Shown here piece after piece: positions 17,413 to 26,155 of a DNA stretch of 43,577 bases (the stretch's first letter is position 1; every line of letters begins with the position of its first letter). Under the pieces are notes generated by a model that was not told where the DNA came from, made no database searches, and was given only the letters and a program-made list of their open reading frames with translations. Where the stretch lies: NCBI GenBank assembly GCA_030039165.1, contig JASHQM010000124.1:1-43577 (forward strand), in the 5' to 3' direction. Source of the DNA: Candidatus Sulfotelmatobacter sp. (lineage in GTDB: Bacteria; Acidobacteriota; Terriglobia; Terriglobales; Acidobacteriaceae). Made by a program: the position numbers and the translations under genes.

Positions 17413-19170
17413 TTGCGCGCTTATACCAAAGTCTGGATCGCGGCCGTGGCCGCTTGTCTGGGGATTCTGGCGGTTTCTGCCCTAAGCCTGCCACCATCCT
17501 TCCGACTCACCGCGATTAGCGACATAATACAGTGCCTTCTGCTGTTTTCCGGAACCCTGTCGTTTCTTCCTCACGCCTTTCGCTCGCGTGGGCGTCTACG
17601 AGTGTTCTGGTCGCTCATTGCCAGCGGCATCGGTCTCTGGTTTTTGTATCAATTCGTCTGGATCTACTACGAGATTTATCTGCGTGTCCCGGTGCCCGAC
17701 ATGTGCACGGGCGACGTGATCTTATTTCTGCACATCGTTCCCCTCATGGCCGCGCTGGCTTTGCGGCCTCACGCTGCCGAAGATGAGTACGCGGCCCGTT
17801 TGCGAGGTCTCGATTTCGCTCTCTTGCTTGTCTGGTGGGTCTACCTCTATGTTCTCTTCGTGGTCCCATGGCAGTATCTCGCGGTTAATGTAGGACCTTA
17901 CGGGGACAATCTGAATTCTCTCTACCTGATCGAGAAATTCGCGTTCCTCGGCGCTCTAGTAATGGCATGGCTTGGAAGCAACGGGGAATGGAAGCTTTTC
18001 TACGCCAATCTTTTCGGGGCTTACCTCACTTACGCCCTCAGTTCCCATTTCGCCAACTCAGCCATCGACCACCATGTCTACTACAGCGGAAGTTTTTACG
18101 ATGTTCCCCTGGCGGCATCGATGGCCTGGATTACGATCACCGGACTATTCATCAAAGGCCGCGCGCCGCAACCCGCTGTTCGTTCCATTTCCGCCGCCCA
18201 TGGCCTGTGGCTGGCCCGGCTGGGCATGATCGCCGCTTTTTCCCTTCCCCTTTTTGCCGCCTGGGCTCTGATGAACACGTCAGTCCCGCCGCTCATTCGT
18301 TCCTTCCGCGTGATCGCCACCCTTTCGGCAGCCTTGCTGATGAGCCTGCTGGTTTTTGTTCGCCAGCGCCTGCTTGATGGGGAACTGCTTCGCCTGCTCA
18401 CGCACTCCCGCGAATCCATCGCCCATCTCAAGCGCCTGCAAACCCAGATTACCGAATCGGAAAAACATGCTTCCATCGGTCAGTTGGTCGGCGGCGTGGC
18501 CCACGAACTCAATAATCCGATCACGGCATTACTGGGATATTCCGACCTGCTGTTGAACTCGCCGCTTACCCCGGGCCAGAAAGAACTGGCGCACGAAATC
18601 AGCCAGAATGCCCGCCGCACTCGTTCACTGGTAGCAAGTCTGCTGACCTTCGCTAAGCAGCGCCCGTCGGCCATGGTCACGGTCGACCTGAATTCTCTCT
18701 TGCGCACTGCCGTCAAGCTTTCCGAACCGCAATCGCAGGGTATGAAGATCGAGGTGCACATCGATCTGCCTCAGGGCTTGCTGCCGGTGCAGGGCGACTC
18801 CAATCAATTGCTCCAGGTCTTCGCCCAGATGATCGATGACGCGCTCAACGCGGCGCATCGCTATGGCAATCGTTCCGTTACCCTCACCGCCGAACAGGAG
18901 AACGACCAGGCCGTCGTTAAAATCTGCCATGCGAACCTGGGTCCGGGAGCTGCAGATGGCCAGCCTCTTCAAGCCGCCAATAATTCCACTCCCCTCGGCC
19001 TGGGATTAACCGCTTGCCAGGGAATCCTGCGCCAACATCAGGGAAGAATCTCCTGCGAACAGAGCCGTAATAGAACCAACGTCCGCGTCGAAATCCCCCT
19101 CACTCCAGCACCGGAGAAATCGCGAAAACCGGCAGCTCCCCTGTCTTGGCAACCTCACGCGTCTGCTTGA
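17413..19170 (+). CDS. Multi-pass membrane histidine kinase with degenerate ATP-binding motifs
   Basis: 585 residues. About nine or ten hydrophobic segments fill residues 8 to 310. A HisKA domain with an intact phosphorylation motif, VAHELNNPITALLGYS (His about 363), follows. In the ATPase domain the N-box reads QMIDDALNAA, where the usual Mg-binding Asn is Asp, and the G1 box reads ICHANLGPGA, lacking the normal DxGxG. The G2 box GLGLTACQG is kept. The start is TTG with AAGGA 3 bases upstream, an unusual start but the best available. No regulator gene is adjacent. The 3' end overlaps the convergent rlmN gene by 71 bases. It may be a weak kinase, a phosphatase or a pseudokinase. Confidence 0.82.
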   Translation: MRAYTKVWIAAVAACLGILAVSALSLPPSFRLTAISDIIQCLLLFSGTLSFLPHAFRSRGRLRVFWSLIASGIGLWFLYQFVWIYYEIYLRVPVPDMCTGDVILFLHIVPLMAALALRPHAAEDEYAARLRGLDFALLLVWWVYLYVLFVVPWQYLAVNVGPYGDNLNSLYLIEKFAFLGALVMAWLGSNGEWKLFYANLFGAYLTYALSSHFANSAIDHHVYYSGSFYDVPLAASMAWITITGLFIKGRAPQPAVRSISAAHGLWLARLGMIAAFSLPLFAAWALMNTSVPPLIRSFRVIATLSAALLMSLLVFVRQRLLDGELLRLLTHSRESIAHLKRLQTQITESEKHASIGQLVGGVAHELNNPITALLGYSDLLLNSPLTPGQKELAHEISQNARRTRSLVASLLTFAKQRPSAMVTVDLNSLLRTAVKLSEPQSQGMKIEVHIDLPQGLLPVQGDSNQLLQVFAQMIDDALNAAHRYGNRSVTLTAEQENDQAVVKICHANLGPGAADGQPLQAANNSTPLGLGLTACQGILRQHQGRISCEQSRNRTNVRVEIPLTPAPEKSRKPAAPLSWQPHASA

Positions 19171-20275
19171 GCTGGCCGCAAGCGGCATAGATATCACGGC
19201 CTCGCGGACGCCGGACATAGGCAGGCACTCCATTTTGACGCAGGATTTCTTGGAATGTTTCTATCCGCTCCGCGCCGGGGGTGGTGAATTCGATTCCCGG
19301 CCCCGGATTCAGCGCGATCAGGTTCACCTTGCAGCGCACGCCACGCAGCAATTCGACGACCTCCTTCGCATTCTCCGGCGTGTCGTTGACTCCGCCCAGC
19401 AGAACATATTCGAAGGTCACATACTCCCGCGTACGCAGAGGGAAGTCGCGCGCCGCTGCGATCAGCATTTCAAGATTCCACTTCTTATTCAGCGGCATCA
19501 GCCGGGAGCGTAGCGCATCGTTTGAAGCATTCAACGAAATCGCCAGCTTCGGCCTGATTTTCTCTGCGCCGAGATCACGAATGCGGGGTACGATTCCCGC
19601 CGTCGAAACCGTCATGCGGCGCTCGGCAATGCCTACCAACTCCACCACAAGCCGCGCGGCCTTCACAAAATTGTCGTAATTCAAAAATGGCTCGCCCATG
19701 CCCATGAAAACCAGATTGATTCGATCTTCCGGAGGAGAAATATTCTGGTCCTTCAGCACGGCGCAGACTTGACCGACAATCTCACCCGCGGTTAGATTCC
19801 GCCTCACACCAAGTTGCGCGGTCAAACAAAACTGGCAGTCGACGCTGCATCCCACCTGGCTGGAAATGCAAATCGTGGAGCGCCTCGGACGCATCGGAAA
19901 CGAATAAGCCAAATCGCCGGCTTCCTCATCTCCTGCCTCGCTTCCATCTCCGGTTTCGCCGCCATCCCCTTGCGGCATCCATACGGCTTCCACCGTTTGT
20001 CCATCATCGAACCCAATCAGATATCGCACCGTTCCATCCGCCGACACAAACCGGCTCTCAATCCGCGGTGCGCCCACGCTCACACCGTTTTGCGCCAGTG
20101 ATTTGCGCAGGTTCTCCGGCAGAGTCGAAATCTGCGCCAGATCTTCGACGCGCTGGCGGTAGATCGCTTCCACCATCTGTTTTCCGCGATAACTCGGCTC
20201 ACCCGCCTCAAACATCAGAGCGGTCAGCTCTTCGCCGTCCATTCCCATCAGTGTTGCCGCCACGATTTCACCCAC
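19100..20275 (-). CDS. rlmN: Dual-specificity 23S rRNA/tRNA adenine-C2 methyltransferase RlmN
   Basis: Up to 391 residues. RlmN uses radical SAM chemistry to methylate A2503 of 23S rRNA and A37 of some tRNAs. The iron-sulfur motif is CSVDCQFC (about residues 143-150), in the family context CISSQVGCSVDCQFC. Family phrases INLVFMGMGEPFLNYDN and AISLNASND follow. Before the radical SAM core is an acidic, Gly-rich insert (GDGGETGDGSEAGDEEAGD, about residues 103-121) not usual in the family. The GTG at 20275 is the longest start; ATG 20248 and 20242 are alternatives and would still include the N-terminal helical domain. The gene converges with the sensor kinase and overlaps it by 71 bases. Confidence 0.94.
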   Translation of the reverse strand: MGEIVAATLMGMDGEELTALMFEAGEPSYRGKQMVEAIYRQRVEDLAQISTLPENLRKSLAQNGVSVGAPRIESRFVSADGTVRYLIGFDDGQTVEAVWMPQGDGGETGDGSEAGDEEAGDLAYSFPMRPRRSTICISSQVGCSVDCQFCLTAQLGVRRNLTAGEIVGQVCAVLKDQNISPPEDRINLVFMGMGEPFLNYDNFVKAARLVVELVGIAERRMTVSTAGIVPRIRDLGAEKIRPKLAISLNASNDALRSRLMPLNKKWNLEMLIAAARDFPLRTREYVTFEYVLLGGVNDTPENAKEVVELLRGVRCKVNLIALNPGPGIEFTTPGAERIETFQEILRQNGVPAYVRRPRGRDIYAACGQLKQTREVAKTGELPVFAISPVLE

Positions 20276-20337
20276 CCGTCTGACCCAACCTCAACCTGAG
20301 CAACCTCGACCAAAACTGCCACGAATCTCATAACCTA

Positions 20338-20367
20338 TTGATTTAATTGCCTTAATCGCACTGTAAC
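20338..20367 (+). promoter_or_regulatory. Possible promoter of the M16 peptidase gene
   Basis: TTGATT (20338-20343) and TGTAAC (20362-20367) are separated by 18 bases; each matches 4 of 6 consensus positions. It lies in the short divergent gap between rlmN and the peptidase gene. Confidence 0.3.
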
Positions 20368-20458
20368 CGTCGCCCCCGCCGCCGCGTCTAAGTATGTAAC
20401 AATGATACTTGCCTCCGGGGAAGTTGCCGCATTCGAAAAGCTCCGCAGTCATAGCGCC

Positions 20459-21736
20459 ATGGTAAAGGAAATCCGTAATATTCGCCGCCAGGTTTTGCCT
20501 CACGGCCTCACTGTCATTACCGAGCAGATGGAGAATATCCGCTCGGCTTCTATCGGCATCTGGCTCGAAACCGGCTCCCGCGACGAAACGCCCCAGGCGA
20601 ACGGCATCTCGCATTTCATCGAGCACATGGTGTTCAAGGGCACCAAGCATCGCACTGCAGAGGAAATCGCGCGCCAGGTCGATTCCATCGGCGGCAACAT
20701 GGACGCCTTTACCTCTAAAGAATGCATCTGTTTCAACGTGAAAGCGCTGGACGAACACATCCCTGTAGCGCTGGAAATTCTTTGTGACCTGGTTCTTTAT
20801 CCCATATTCGATGCTCAGGACATCGCTCGCGAACGCGGCGTGATTCTCGAAGAAATTAAAATGGATGAGGACAACCCCGACTATCTTGTCCACGAAATCT
20901 TCACCCAGAATTTCTGGAAAGACCATCCACTCGGTAAGCCAATTCTCGGAACGAAGGAAACCGTGAAGCGTTTCGAGCGAGATACGGTGGTCGATACTTA
21001 TGTGCGGCGCTTCGCGCCCGGCAACATTATTGTCGCAGCGGCCGGCCATCTCAATCACGACCACTTTGTCGATCTCGTAGCCAAGCATTTCGAGCACCTG
21101 AAGCCGGCGAAGAATGGATTCCACTCCGCCGCACCGAAGATCGTTCCGCGCATCGTGCTGCGAAACAAAAAGGCGCTGGAGCAAGTTCAATTGTGCATCG
21201 GCGTTCCCTCCTATCCCATCGCTCACGAAAAGCGCCACGCCGGATACATTCTTAATACACTGCTCGGCGGGGGCATGAGTTCCCGCCTTTTCCAGAACAT
21301 TCGCGAGCGTCAGGGCCTCGCTTACTCGATTTACAGCGACCTCAATCCCTACCGCGATACCGGATGCATGGCCGTCTATGCCGGTACTTCTCTGGCCTCA
21401 GCACCAAAAGTCGTGCAGTCCGTAGTGAGCGAATTCCGCAATTTGAAAAACAATCTGGTCCCTGAAGAAGAACTCCGCCGCTCCAAAGACCAGCTCAAAG
21501 GCAGCCTGGTCCTCTCGCTGGAATCCAGCATGGCTCGCATGTCCAATCTGGCTCGCCAGGAAATGTACTTCGATCACTTCCAGGACCTCGACGAACTGGT
21601 AGAAAAAATCGAAGGCGTAACTACACAGGATTTGCGCGCGATCGCGCACCAGTTTTTCAATACCGACTCGGTGGCCGTTACTGCTCTGGGCAATCTCAAC
21701 GGCCTAAGAATTTCCCGCGATCAATTGATCTGCTAA
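20459..21736 (+). CDS. M16-family (insulinase/processing-peptidase-like) zinc peptidase
   Basis: About 425 residues. The inverted zinc motif is HFIEHMVFKGT (HxxEH, about residues 52-56), with the third ligand in RERGVILEEIKMDEDNPD. The C-terminal half holds LLGGGMSSRLFQNIRERQGLAYSI, typical of single-chain bacterial M16B enzymes such as PqqL-like and mitochondrial-type processing peptidases. The frame opens at ATG 20402, but ATG 20459 (MVKEIRNIRRQVLPHGL) matches family N-termini better; neither has a good ribosome site. No signal peptide, so probably cytoplasmic. Natural substrates of such enzymes are largely unknown. Confidence 0.9.
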   Translation: MVKEIRNIRRQVLPHGLTVITEQMENIRSASIGIWLETGSRDETPQANGISHFIEHMVFKGTKHRTAEEIARQVDSIGGNMDAFTSKECICFNVKALDEHIPVALEILCDLVLYPIFDAQDIARERGVILEEIKMDEDNPDYLVHEIFTQNFWKDHPLGKPILGTKETVKRFERDTVVDTYVRRFAPGNIIVAAAGHLNHDHFVDLVAKHFEHLKPAKNGFHSAAPKIVPRIVLRNKKALEQVQLCIGVPSYPIAHEKRHAGYILNTLLGGGMSSRLFQNIRERQGLAYSIYSDLNPYRDTGCMAVYAGTSLASAPKVVQSVVSEFRNLKNNLVPEEELRRSKDQLKGSLVLSLESSMARMSNLARQEMYFDHFQDLDELVEKIEGVTTQDLRAIAHQFFNTDSVAVTALGNLNGLRISRDQLIC

Positions 21737-21767
21737 CGGTTCTGGAGGGTTCCGGACCCACAAGGCC

Positions 21768-21827
21768 GTCGAGCTTCGCTCGACTGGACAGCCGGGGGGG
21801 TGGCTATCCCCACACAGGGATGTTCCC
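21768..21827. repeat. REP-like run of three short hairpins
   Basis: GTCGAGC (21768-21774) pairs perfectly with GCTCGAC (21778-21784) around TTC. GGACAGCC (21786-21793) pairs with GGCTATCC (21802-21809) with one G-U. GGGA and TCCC then flank TGT near 21817-21827. A similar GTCGAGCTTCGCTCGAC + GGACAGCC layout is, from memory, a common interspersed element of acidobacterial genomes. It could also end transcription of the M16 gene. Confidence 0.5.
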
Positions 21828-21895
21828 ACCTTCGACCAAGAAAGACAACCCCAGGAAGCCGAATTAGACGTCTTGTGGATCTGGACGAATAGCAG

Positions 21896-21919
21896 GCGCG
21901 GGCCAGCAGCGGCCCGCGC
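21896..21919. repeat. Perfect 9-bp GC-rich hairpin
   Basis: GCGCGGGCC / GGCCCGCGC around the loop AGCAGC. The following GGAATTGTTTG has only a poor U tract, so a terminator is possible but not strong. It is about 160 bases past the M16 stop and 185 before phoH. Confidence 0.45.
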
Positions 21920-22103
21920 GGAATTGTTTGGGCCATTGACTGGCAAGCCATCGCGGGGTACGCTTTTACCAATGGTAGTGACTTGCCCTTGGGGCATGAC
22001 CATCCCGCTGGTTTCCATCCTGCAGCATAATTCTGTCTTTCCTGCAAACTGGCCGTCTCAACGCTTATCGGTCGCGCCTCACATGTTTTGTCAAAGAAAC
22101 TGA

Positions 22104-23150
22104 ATGAAGAAAAGCATCGGGATAAGTCCCAACATCGAGACCCTGTTTGGCACGCGGGACGAAAATGTCCGCGTGTTGGAAGACGGACTGAATGTCAATA
22201 TCGACCTGCGCTCCAATTCCATTGAACTGGAGGGAGCGCCGCGCGACGTGGCCCGCGCCGAACAGGTTTTTGCCGACTACGAAGGCCTTCAACGCTCAGG
22301 ATTCAGTTTCAACAACGGCGATCTCAACAGCATGTTGCGCGTGCTGATCTCGGACCCCACGGCCACTTTACGAGGACTCGCCGATGCCGGCCGCCAGCGC
22401 TCGCTTGGCCGCCGCATGGTGCAGCCCAAGAGCCTGAATCAGCGGCGCTATCTCGAGGCCATCGAACAGCACGACATGGTTTTCGGCGTCGGCCCAGCCG
22501 GCACAGGCAAGACATATCTTGCCGTGGCGATGGCCATTGCCGCATTGCTCGCCAAGCGGGTGAATCGCATCATACTTGCGCGGCCCGCGGTCGAAGCCGG
22601 CGAACGGCTTGGCTTCTTGCCGGGCACATTGCAGGATAAAATCGATCCTTATCTGAGGCCGCTATACGACGCGCTCTATGACATGCTCGATCCGGAAAAA
22701 GTAGATCGCTATCTCGAGAAAAACGTGATTGAGATTGCGCCGATTGCATTCATGCGCGGACGCACCTTGAACGATTCGTTCGTTATTCTCGACGAAGCGC
22801 AAAACACGACTTCCGAGCAGATGAAGATGTTCGTGACCCGGCTCGGGTTCAATTCCAAGGCGGTGATTACCGGCGATATCACGCAGATCGATCTTCCGAA
22901 CGCGCGCCGCAGCGGGCTCCTCGAAGCGATTGATGTGTTGCGGAAAGTAGAGGGGCTCGCTTTCGTTCATTTCGATGAATCGGATGTCGTACGCCACCAT
23001 CTGGTGCAGCGCATTATTCGAGCCTATGACGAGCGCAAGGCGCAAGTTGCCGAGCAGCAAATGCTGCTTTTGTCCGGCGGGAAGAGCAGCGAAACTAATA
23101 CGCCGGAGGCGAACGGCGCAGACGCACCCGATCGACCTGCCGAGAAATAG
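22104..23150 (+). CDS. phoH: PhoH-family ATPase/helicase-like protein
   Basis: 348 residues. The Walker A motif [15 protein letters not shown] (about residue 129) and the acidic [18 protein letters not shown] box identify the PhoH/PhoL class. [11 protein letters not shown] is also a family hallmark. PhoH-like ATPases are thought to act on RNA and are regularly found next to ybeY, as here. A TGA directly precedes ATG 22104 in frame, which fixes the earliest start; no clear ribosome site is seen. It heads the plus-strand run phoH, ybeY, CNNM/CBS protein, era. Confidence 0.94.
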   Translation: MKKSIGISPNIETLFGTRDENVRVLEDGLNVNIDLRSNSIELEGAPRDVARAEQVFADYEGLQRSGFSFNNGDLNSMLRVLISDPTATLRGLADAGRQRSLGRRMVQPKSLNQRRYLEAIEQHDMVFGVGPAGTGKTYLAVAMAIAALLAKRVNRIILARPAVEAGERLGFLPGTLQDKIDPYLRPLYDALYDMLDPEKVDRYLEKNVIEIAPIAFMRGRTLNDSFVILDEAQNTTSEQMKMFVTRLGFNSKAVITGDITQIDLPNARRSGLLEAIDVLRKVEGLAFVHFDESDVVRHHLVQRIIRAYDERKAQVAEQQMLLLSGGKSSETNTPEANGADAPDRPAEK

Positions 23151-23233
23151 ACATTATTGCCGAGCCGGACTAAGACTATGGCCTGGCGGTTTGCTTGCAT
23201 TTGTGCAGACGCCAAGGAACGCCGAAAGTTTCC

Positions 23234-23710
23234 GTGGTGATTTTTCGAAAAAAGATCGTCGGTTTAAGTTCCGCGAGCTTCGAGACATTTCTGCTGCGCG
23301 CCAGGCGAATGTTGCACTTCCGTGGAAAGGTGAATGTGCTCGTGACCAGCAGTACGGAATTGCGCTCGCTCAACCGGCAGTTTCGCGGGAATGACAAGGC
23401 TACGGATGTATTGTCATTTCCATCTTCTTCGATTCTGCCCTTCCCCGCGGCGTACGCGGGCGACATTGCCATTTCAGCGGATATCGCAAGGCAGAACGCC
23501 GCGCAGTTGGGGCATCCAGTAGCGAGCGAGGTGAAGATTCTGGCTCTGCATGCCCTGCTGCATATGGCGGGCTTCGATCACGAGCGCGATAATGGTCAAA
23601 TGGCCCGTAAAGAAAGGCAATTGCGCCTGCGCTTGAGGCTGGAGCCGGGCCTGATTGAGCGCGGTGCGGCGCGCCGCTCAAAGGCAGCGGCAAGGCGGAA
23701 ATCAATATGA
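23234..23710 (+). CDS. ybeY: Endoribonuclease YbeY (rRNA maturation)
   Basis: About 158 residues from a GTG at 23234. The zinc/catalytic motif is HALLHMAGFDHERD near residues 105-118, equal to the family HGxLHLxGYDH; an upstream family phrase is NRQFRGNDKATDVLSFP. YbeY takes part in 16S rRNA 3'-end maturation and ribosome quality control. The open frame reaches a TTG at 23195; I chose GTG 23234 because its N-terminus (VVIFRKKIVGL) matches the usual family beginning. The stop overlaps the next start (ATGA, 4 bases), showing translational coupling with the CBS-domain gene. Confidence 0.92.
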   Translation: MVIFRKKIVGLSSASFETFLLRARRMLHFRGKVNVLVTSSTELRSLNRQFRGNDKATDVLSFPSSSILPFPAAYAGDIAISADIARQNAAQLGHPVASEVKILALHALLHMAGFDHERDNGQMARKERQLRLRLRLEPGLIERGAARRSKAAARRKSI

Positions 23711-24972
23711 ACTGGGGTGTGGCAATTTCGCTGATCCCGCTGCTCGCCCTGCTGGCTTTGAGCTCTTATGTGGACCGTGTCTATCAGGAGATCGGCAAGT
23801 TTCTGTCGCGCGAGTTTCAGGAGAATATCGACTTCTTCGAGCAGAAGGTCGAGCCCAGACTTCATGTGAGCCGTACCAGGGCATGCCTGTCGATGTCGGT
23901 GCTGAAGCAGTTGACCACAGCGACCATAGCCATGCTGGTGGGATTCGCGGTTTTCGCAGACCAGCGCTGGACAATCTACGAAATCGCGCAAGCTGCGGTC
24001 AGTCTGATTCTGATCATCATCATTTTCAACCAGTTTCTTCCCTTTGTCTTCTTCTCCCGTACCGATGGAGCATGGCTGATTCGCTGGACATGGCTGTTGA
24101 CTGCCCTGATTTATCTTGTGTTGCCGGTTACCATCATTCTTGGTTTCCTGCAATCGGTGGTATCGCTCACCCGCCAGAATACGCGCGAGGAGCCGGAAAC
24201 CGCCGCCGAAGCAGTCGACGCGTTGATCGAAGCCGGGCAAGAAGAAGGCATCATTCAGGAGGGGGACCGCGACCTGATTCAGTCGGTGGTCGAGTTCAGC
24301 GGCAAGACAGTACGCGAGGCCATGAAACCACGCCCAGACATCTTCGCCGTTCCGCTCGACACTACCGTAGATCAATTCGTCCGCATGCTCGGCGAAAAGC
24401 ACTTTTCACGCGTGCCGGTGTACGAAGGCACCATTCACAACATCAAGGGCATCGTTCATGTGCAGGATGTGTTGCAGGTGCCAGACAGCGAGGCTCCCAC
24501 GCGCACTCTGGACACTCTCATGCGCCGCGACGTCTACTTCGTGCCGGAGAGCAAACTGGGCAGCGATTTGCTGCGCGAGATGCAAAAACAAAATATCCGC
24601 ATGGCGATTGTAGTCGACGAATACGGGGGTGTCGCCGGCCTGGTCACGATTGAAGACCTGGTTGAAGAAATTGTCGGAGAAATCCGGGATGAGCACGAGA
24701 AGCCGGAGATCGTGCGCGAAAGCGATCACTCGTTCATCGTTTCCGGCAGAATGGATGTGGATCGTTTGGCTGAACTGTTCGGCACAAAGCCGGAAGGAAG
24801 AGAATCGGCCACCATTGCAGGCCTCCTCAGCGAGCTTGCTGGACACATTCCGCAGCGCGGCGAAACCGTGGACGACGACGGCATTCATTTCGAGGTCCTG
24901 GAATCGACCGATCGCCGCGTAGTGCGGGTCAGAGTCAGCACCGTGCAGCCGAGGCAGTTGAAGCTGATATGA
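23707..24972 (+). CDS. CNNM-like/CBS-domain membrane protein (TlyC/CorC family)
   Basis: 421 residues. Three hydrophobic segments lie at about 5-18, 65-85 and 95-155 (the last probably double). A CBS pair follows at about 200-330, with [19 protein letters not shown] and [20 protein letters not shown], the latter being the classic second CBS motif followed by [11 protein letters not shown]. The C-terminal CorC/HlyC transporter-associated domain (about 340-421) contains [12 protein letters not shown] and AGHIPQRGE. Members are linked to magnesium or cobalt efflux. It overlaps ybeY by 4 bases and precedes era, the classic phoH-ybeY-corC-era order. Confidence 0.9.
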   Translation: MNWGVAISLIPLLALLALSSYVDRVYQEIGKFLSREFQENIDFFEQKVEPRLHVSRTRACLSMSVLKQLTTATIAMLVGFAVFADQRWTIYEIAQAAVSLILIIIIFNQFLPFVFFSRTDGAWLIRWTWLLTALIYLVLPVTIILGFLQSVVSLTRQNTREEPETAAEAVDALIEAGQEEGIIQEGDRDLIQSVVEFSGKTVREAMKPRPDIFAVPLDTTVDQFVRMLGEKHFSRVPVYEGTIHNIKGIVHVQDVLQVPDSEAPTRTLDTLMRRDVYFVPESKLGSDLLREMQKQNIRMAIVVDEYGGVAGLVTIEDLVEEIVGEIRDEHEKPEIVRESDHSFIVSGRMDVDRLAELFGTKPEGRESATIAGLLSELAGHIPQRGETVDDDGIHFEVLESTDRRVVRVRVSTVQPRQLKLI

Positions 24973-25105
24973 CTGGGCTTCAGGCGTCCGCTTCGGCTGT
25001 ACAGAGTCATGCGTCTTGGGTTTTTTTTGGGCGGCTGTTGTCCCCCGCCCGGACCTCTGACCTGAGCAGGCTCTGCCTTCCCGAAGCCTGATGCCTGATC
25101 TTCAC

Positions 25106-26083
25106 ATGTCTTTCCGCTCCGGTTTCGTTTGCATCCTCGGCCGGCCAAATGCCGGCAAATCCACCCTGCTGAACGCTCTTGTGGGCGAGAAACTCGCCAT
25201 CATCTCGCCTAAGCCACAAACCACGCGCAACCGCATTCTGGGCATCCTGAATGTGCCTCAGGACACAGGGCAAGACGGGGCGCAGATCGTGCTGATCGAC
25301 ACACCGGGCGCTCACAAGCCCGATAGTTCGCTTGGCCGCAAGATGATAATCGAAATGCGCGAGGCTTTAGAACAATGTGATCTGGTTTTGCTCATCTTGG
25401 ATGCGACTCGCAAGTTCGATCGTCACGATCAGTTCGCGCTCGATATGCTGAAGCATTCGGCTACGAAGACCTTCCTCGTCCTGAATAAGATTGACCTGCT
25501 GAAGGGGAAAGACAGGCTGCTGCCGCTGATCGAAGAGTACCGCAAGCTCCACAATTTCGATCAGATCATTCCGATTTCCGCTCTCAAACGCGATGGCCTG
25601 GACTTATTGCTCCAAATGATTACTGTGGCACTACCCGCCGGGCCGCCTTATTTCCCGGAGGATCAGATTACGGACCAGCCCACGCGCTTTATGGCGGGCG
25701 AAATCGTCCGCGAGCGTGTGTTGATTGAGACCGGCCAGGAGCTGCCGTACGCGACCGCGGTCATTGTTGACAGCTTTGAGGAGGGCGAGAAATTGACACG
25801 CATTTCCGCCACGATTTATTGCGAGCGCGAGGGACAGAAAGGAATTCTTATCGGCAAGGGCGGAAAGATGCTGAAGAGCATTGGCACATCAGCGCGGTTA
25901 CAGATGGAGCGCATGTTAGGAACGCGCATCTTTCTCGAGCTTTTCGTAAAGGTGCGGCCTAATTGGCGCGAATCCCGAGCATTTGTGGAGGAACTGGACT
26001 GGAGACGGCAGTTGGAGAATCTGACCGGAACACATAGCAAATTGCAGATCGCAAGGCCTAAGTCGCGGGTGGCAGAAAAGTAA
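25106..26083 (+). CDS. era: GTPase Era, 30S ribosome assembly
   Basis: About 325 residues. GTPase motifs are in order: G1 GRPNAGKST (about residue 12), PQTTRNRILGI (switch I), G3 DTPGAHKP, and G4 NKIDLL. The C-terminal KH domain follows with ILIGKGGKMLKSIG and the helical end VRPNWRES. Era binds the 3' end of 16S rRNA. ATG 25106 (MSFRSGFVCILG) is the usual family beginning; an in-frame ATG at 25091 adds five residues. A T8 run at about 25022-25029 and a GGGCGG/CCGCCC hairpin lie in the 118-base gap upstream and do not form a normal terminator. Confidence 0.95.
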   Translation: MSFRSGFVCILGRPNAGKSTLLNALVGEKLAIISPKPQTTRNRILGILNVPQDTGQDGAQIVLIDTPGAHKPDSSLGRKMIIEMREALEQCDLVLLILDATRKFDRHDQFALDMLKHSATKTFLVLNKIDLLKGKDRLLPLIEEYRKLHNFDQIIPISALKRDGLDLLLQMITVALPAGPPYFPEDQITDQPTRFMAGEIVRERVLIETGQELPYATAVIVDSFEEGEKLTRISATIYCEREGQKGILIGKGGKMLKSIGTSARLQMERMLGTRIFLELFVKVRPNWRESRAFVEELDWRRQLENLTGTHSKLQIARPKSRVAEK

Positions 26084-26098
26084 ACATTTGTATCGAGA

Positions 26099-26127
26099 TT
26101 GTCCTTTTGGGCGGGTGCGGCTAGAAT
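26099..26127 (+). promoter_or_regulatory. Sigma-70-like promoter of the RsbW-like gene
   Basis: TTGTCC (26099-26104; 4 of 6) is followed after 17 bases by TAGAAT (26122-26127; 5 of 6). Predicted transcription start is about 22 bases before ATG 26156, so the gene need not depend on read-through from era. Confidence 0.5.
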
Positions 26128-26155
26128 CATGCACATCGTCTAAACGAGCCTATTC

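Larger units (their letters stand above)
21737..22103. other. 367-base gap rich in inverted repeats before phoH
   Basis: No supported ORF. It contains the hairpin series at 21768-21827, a perfect 9-base-pair stem GCGCGGGCC (21896-21904) / GGCCCGCGC (21911-21919) with a 6-base loop, and two interleaved helices: CCATTG (21933-21938) with CAATGG (21970-21975), and GGCAAG (21942-21947) with CTTGCC (21982-21987). The order a-b-a'-b' would be a pseudoknot. A weak promoter-like pair TTGACT/TACGCT also falls at 21936-21963. Confidence 0.5.

Noticed and set aside
20291..21238. 315-residue minus-strand frame antisense to the M16 peptidase
   Set aside because: The zinc motif and full domain order support the plus-strand gene; the antisense product has no recognisable domain.
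23655..24653. 332-residue frame overlapping ybeY and the CBS-domain gene
   Set aside because: Both overlapped genes have family motifs and a 4-base coupled junction; this frame is Arg/His/Ser-rich noise.
25018..25062. T8 run and GGGCGG/CCGCCC hairpin as terminator before era
   Set aside because: The T run precedes the hairpin on the plus strand, and on the minus strand it becomes an A run; neither orientation gives a terminator.
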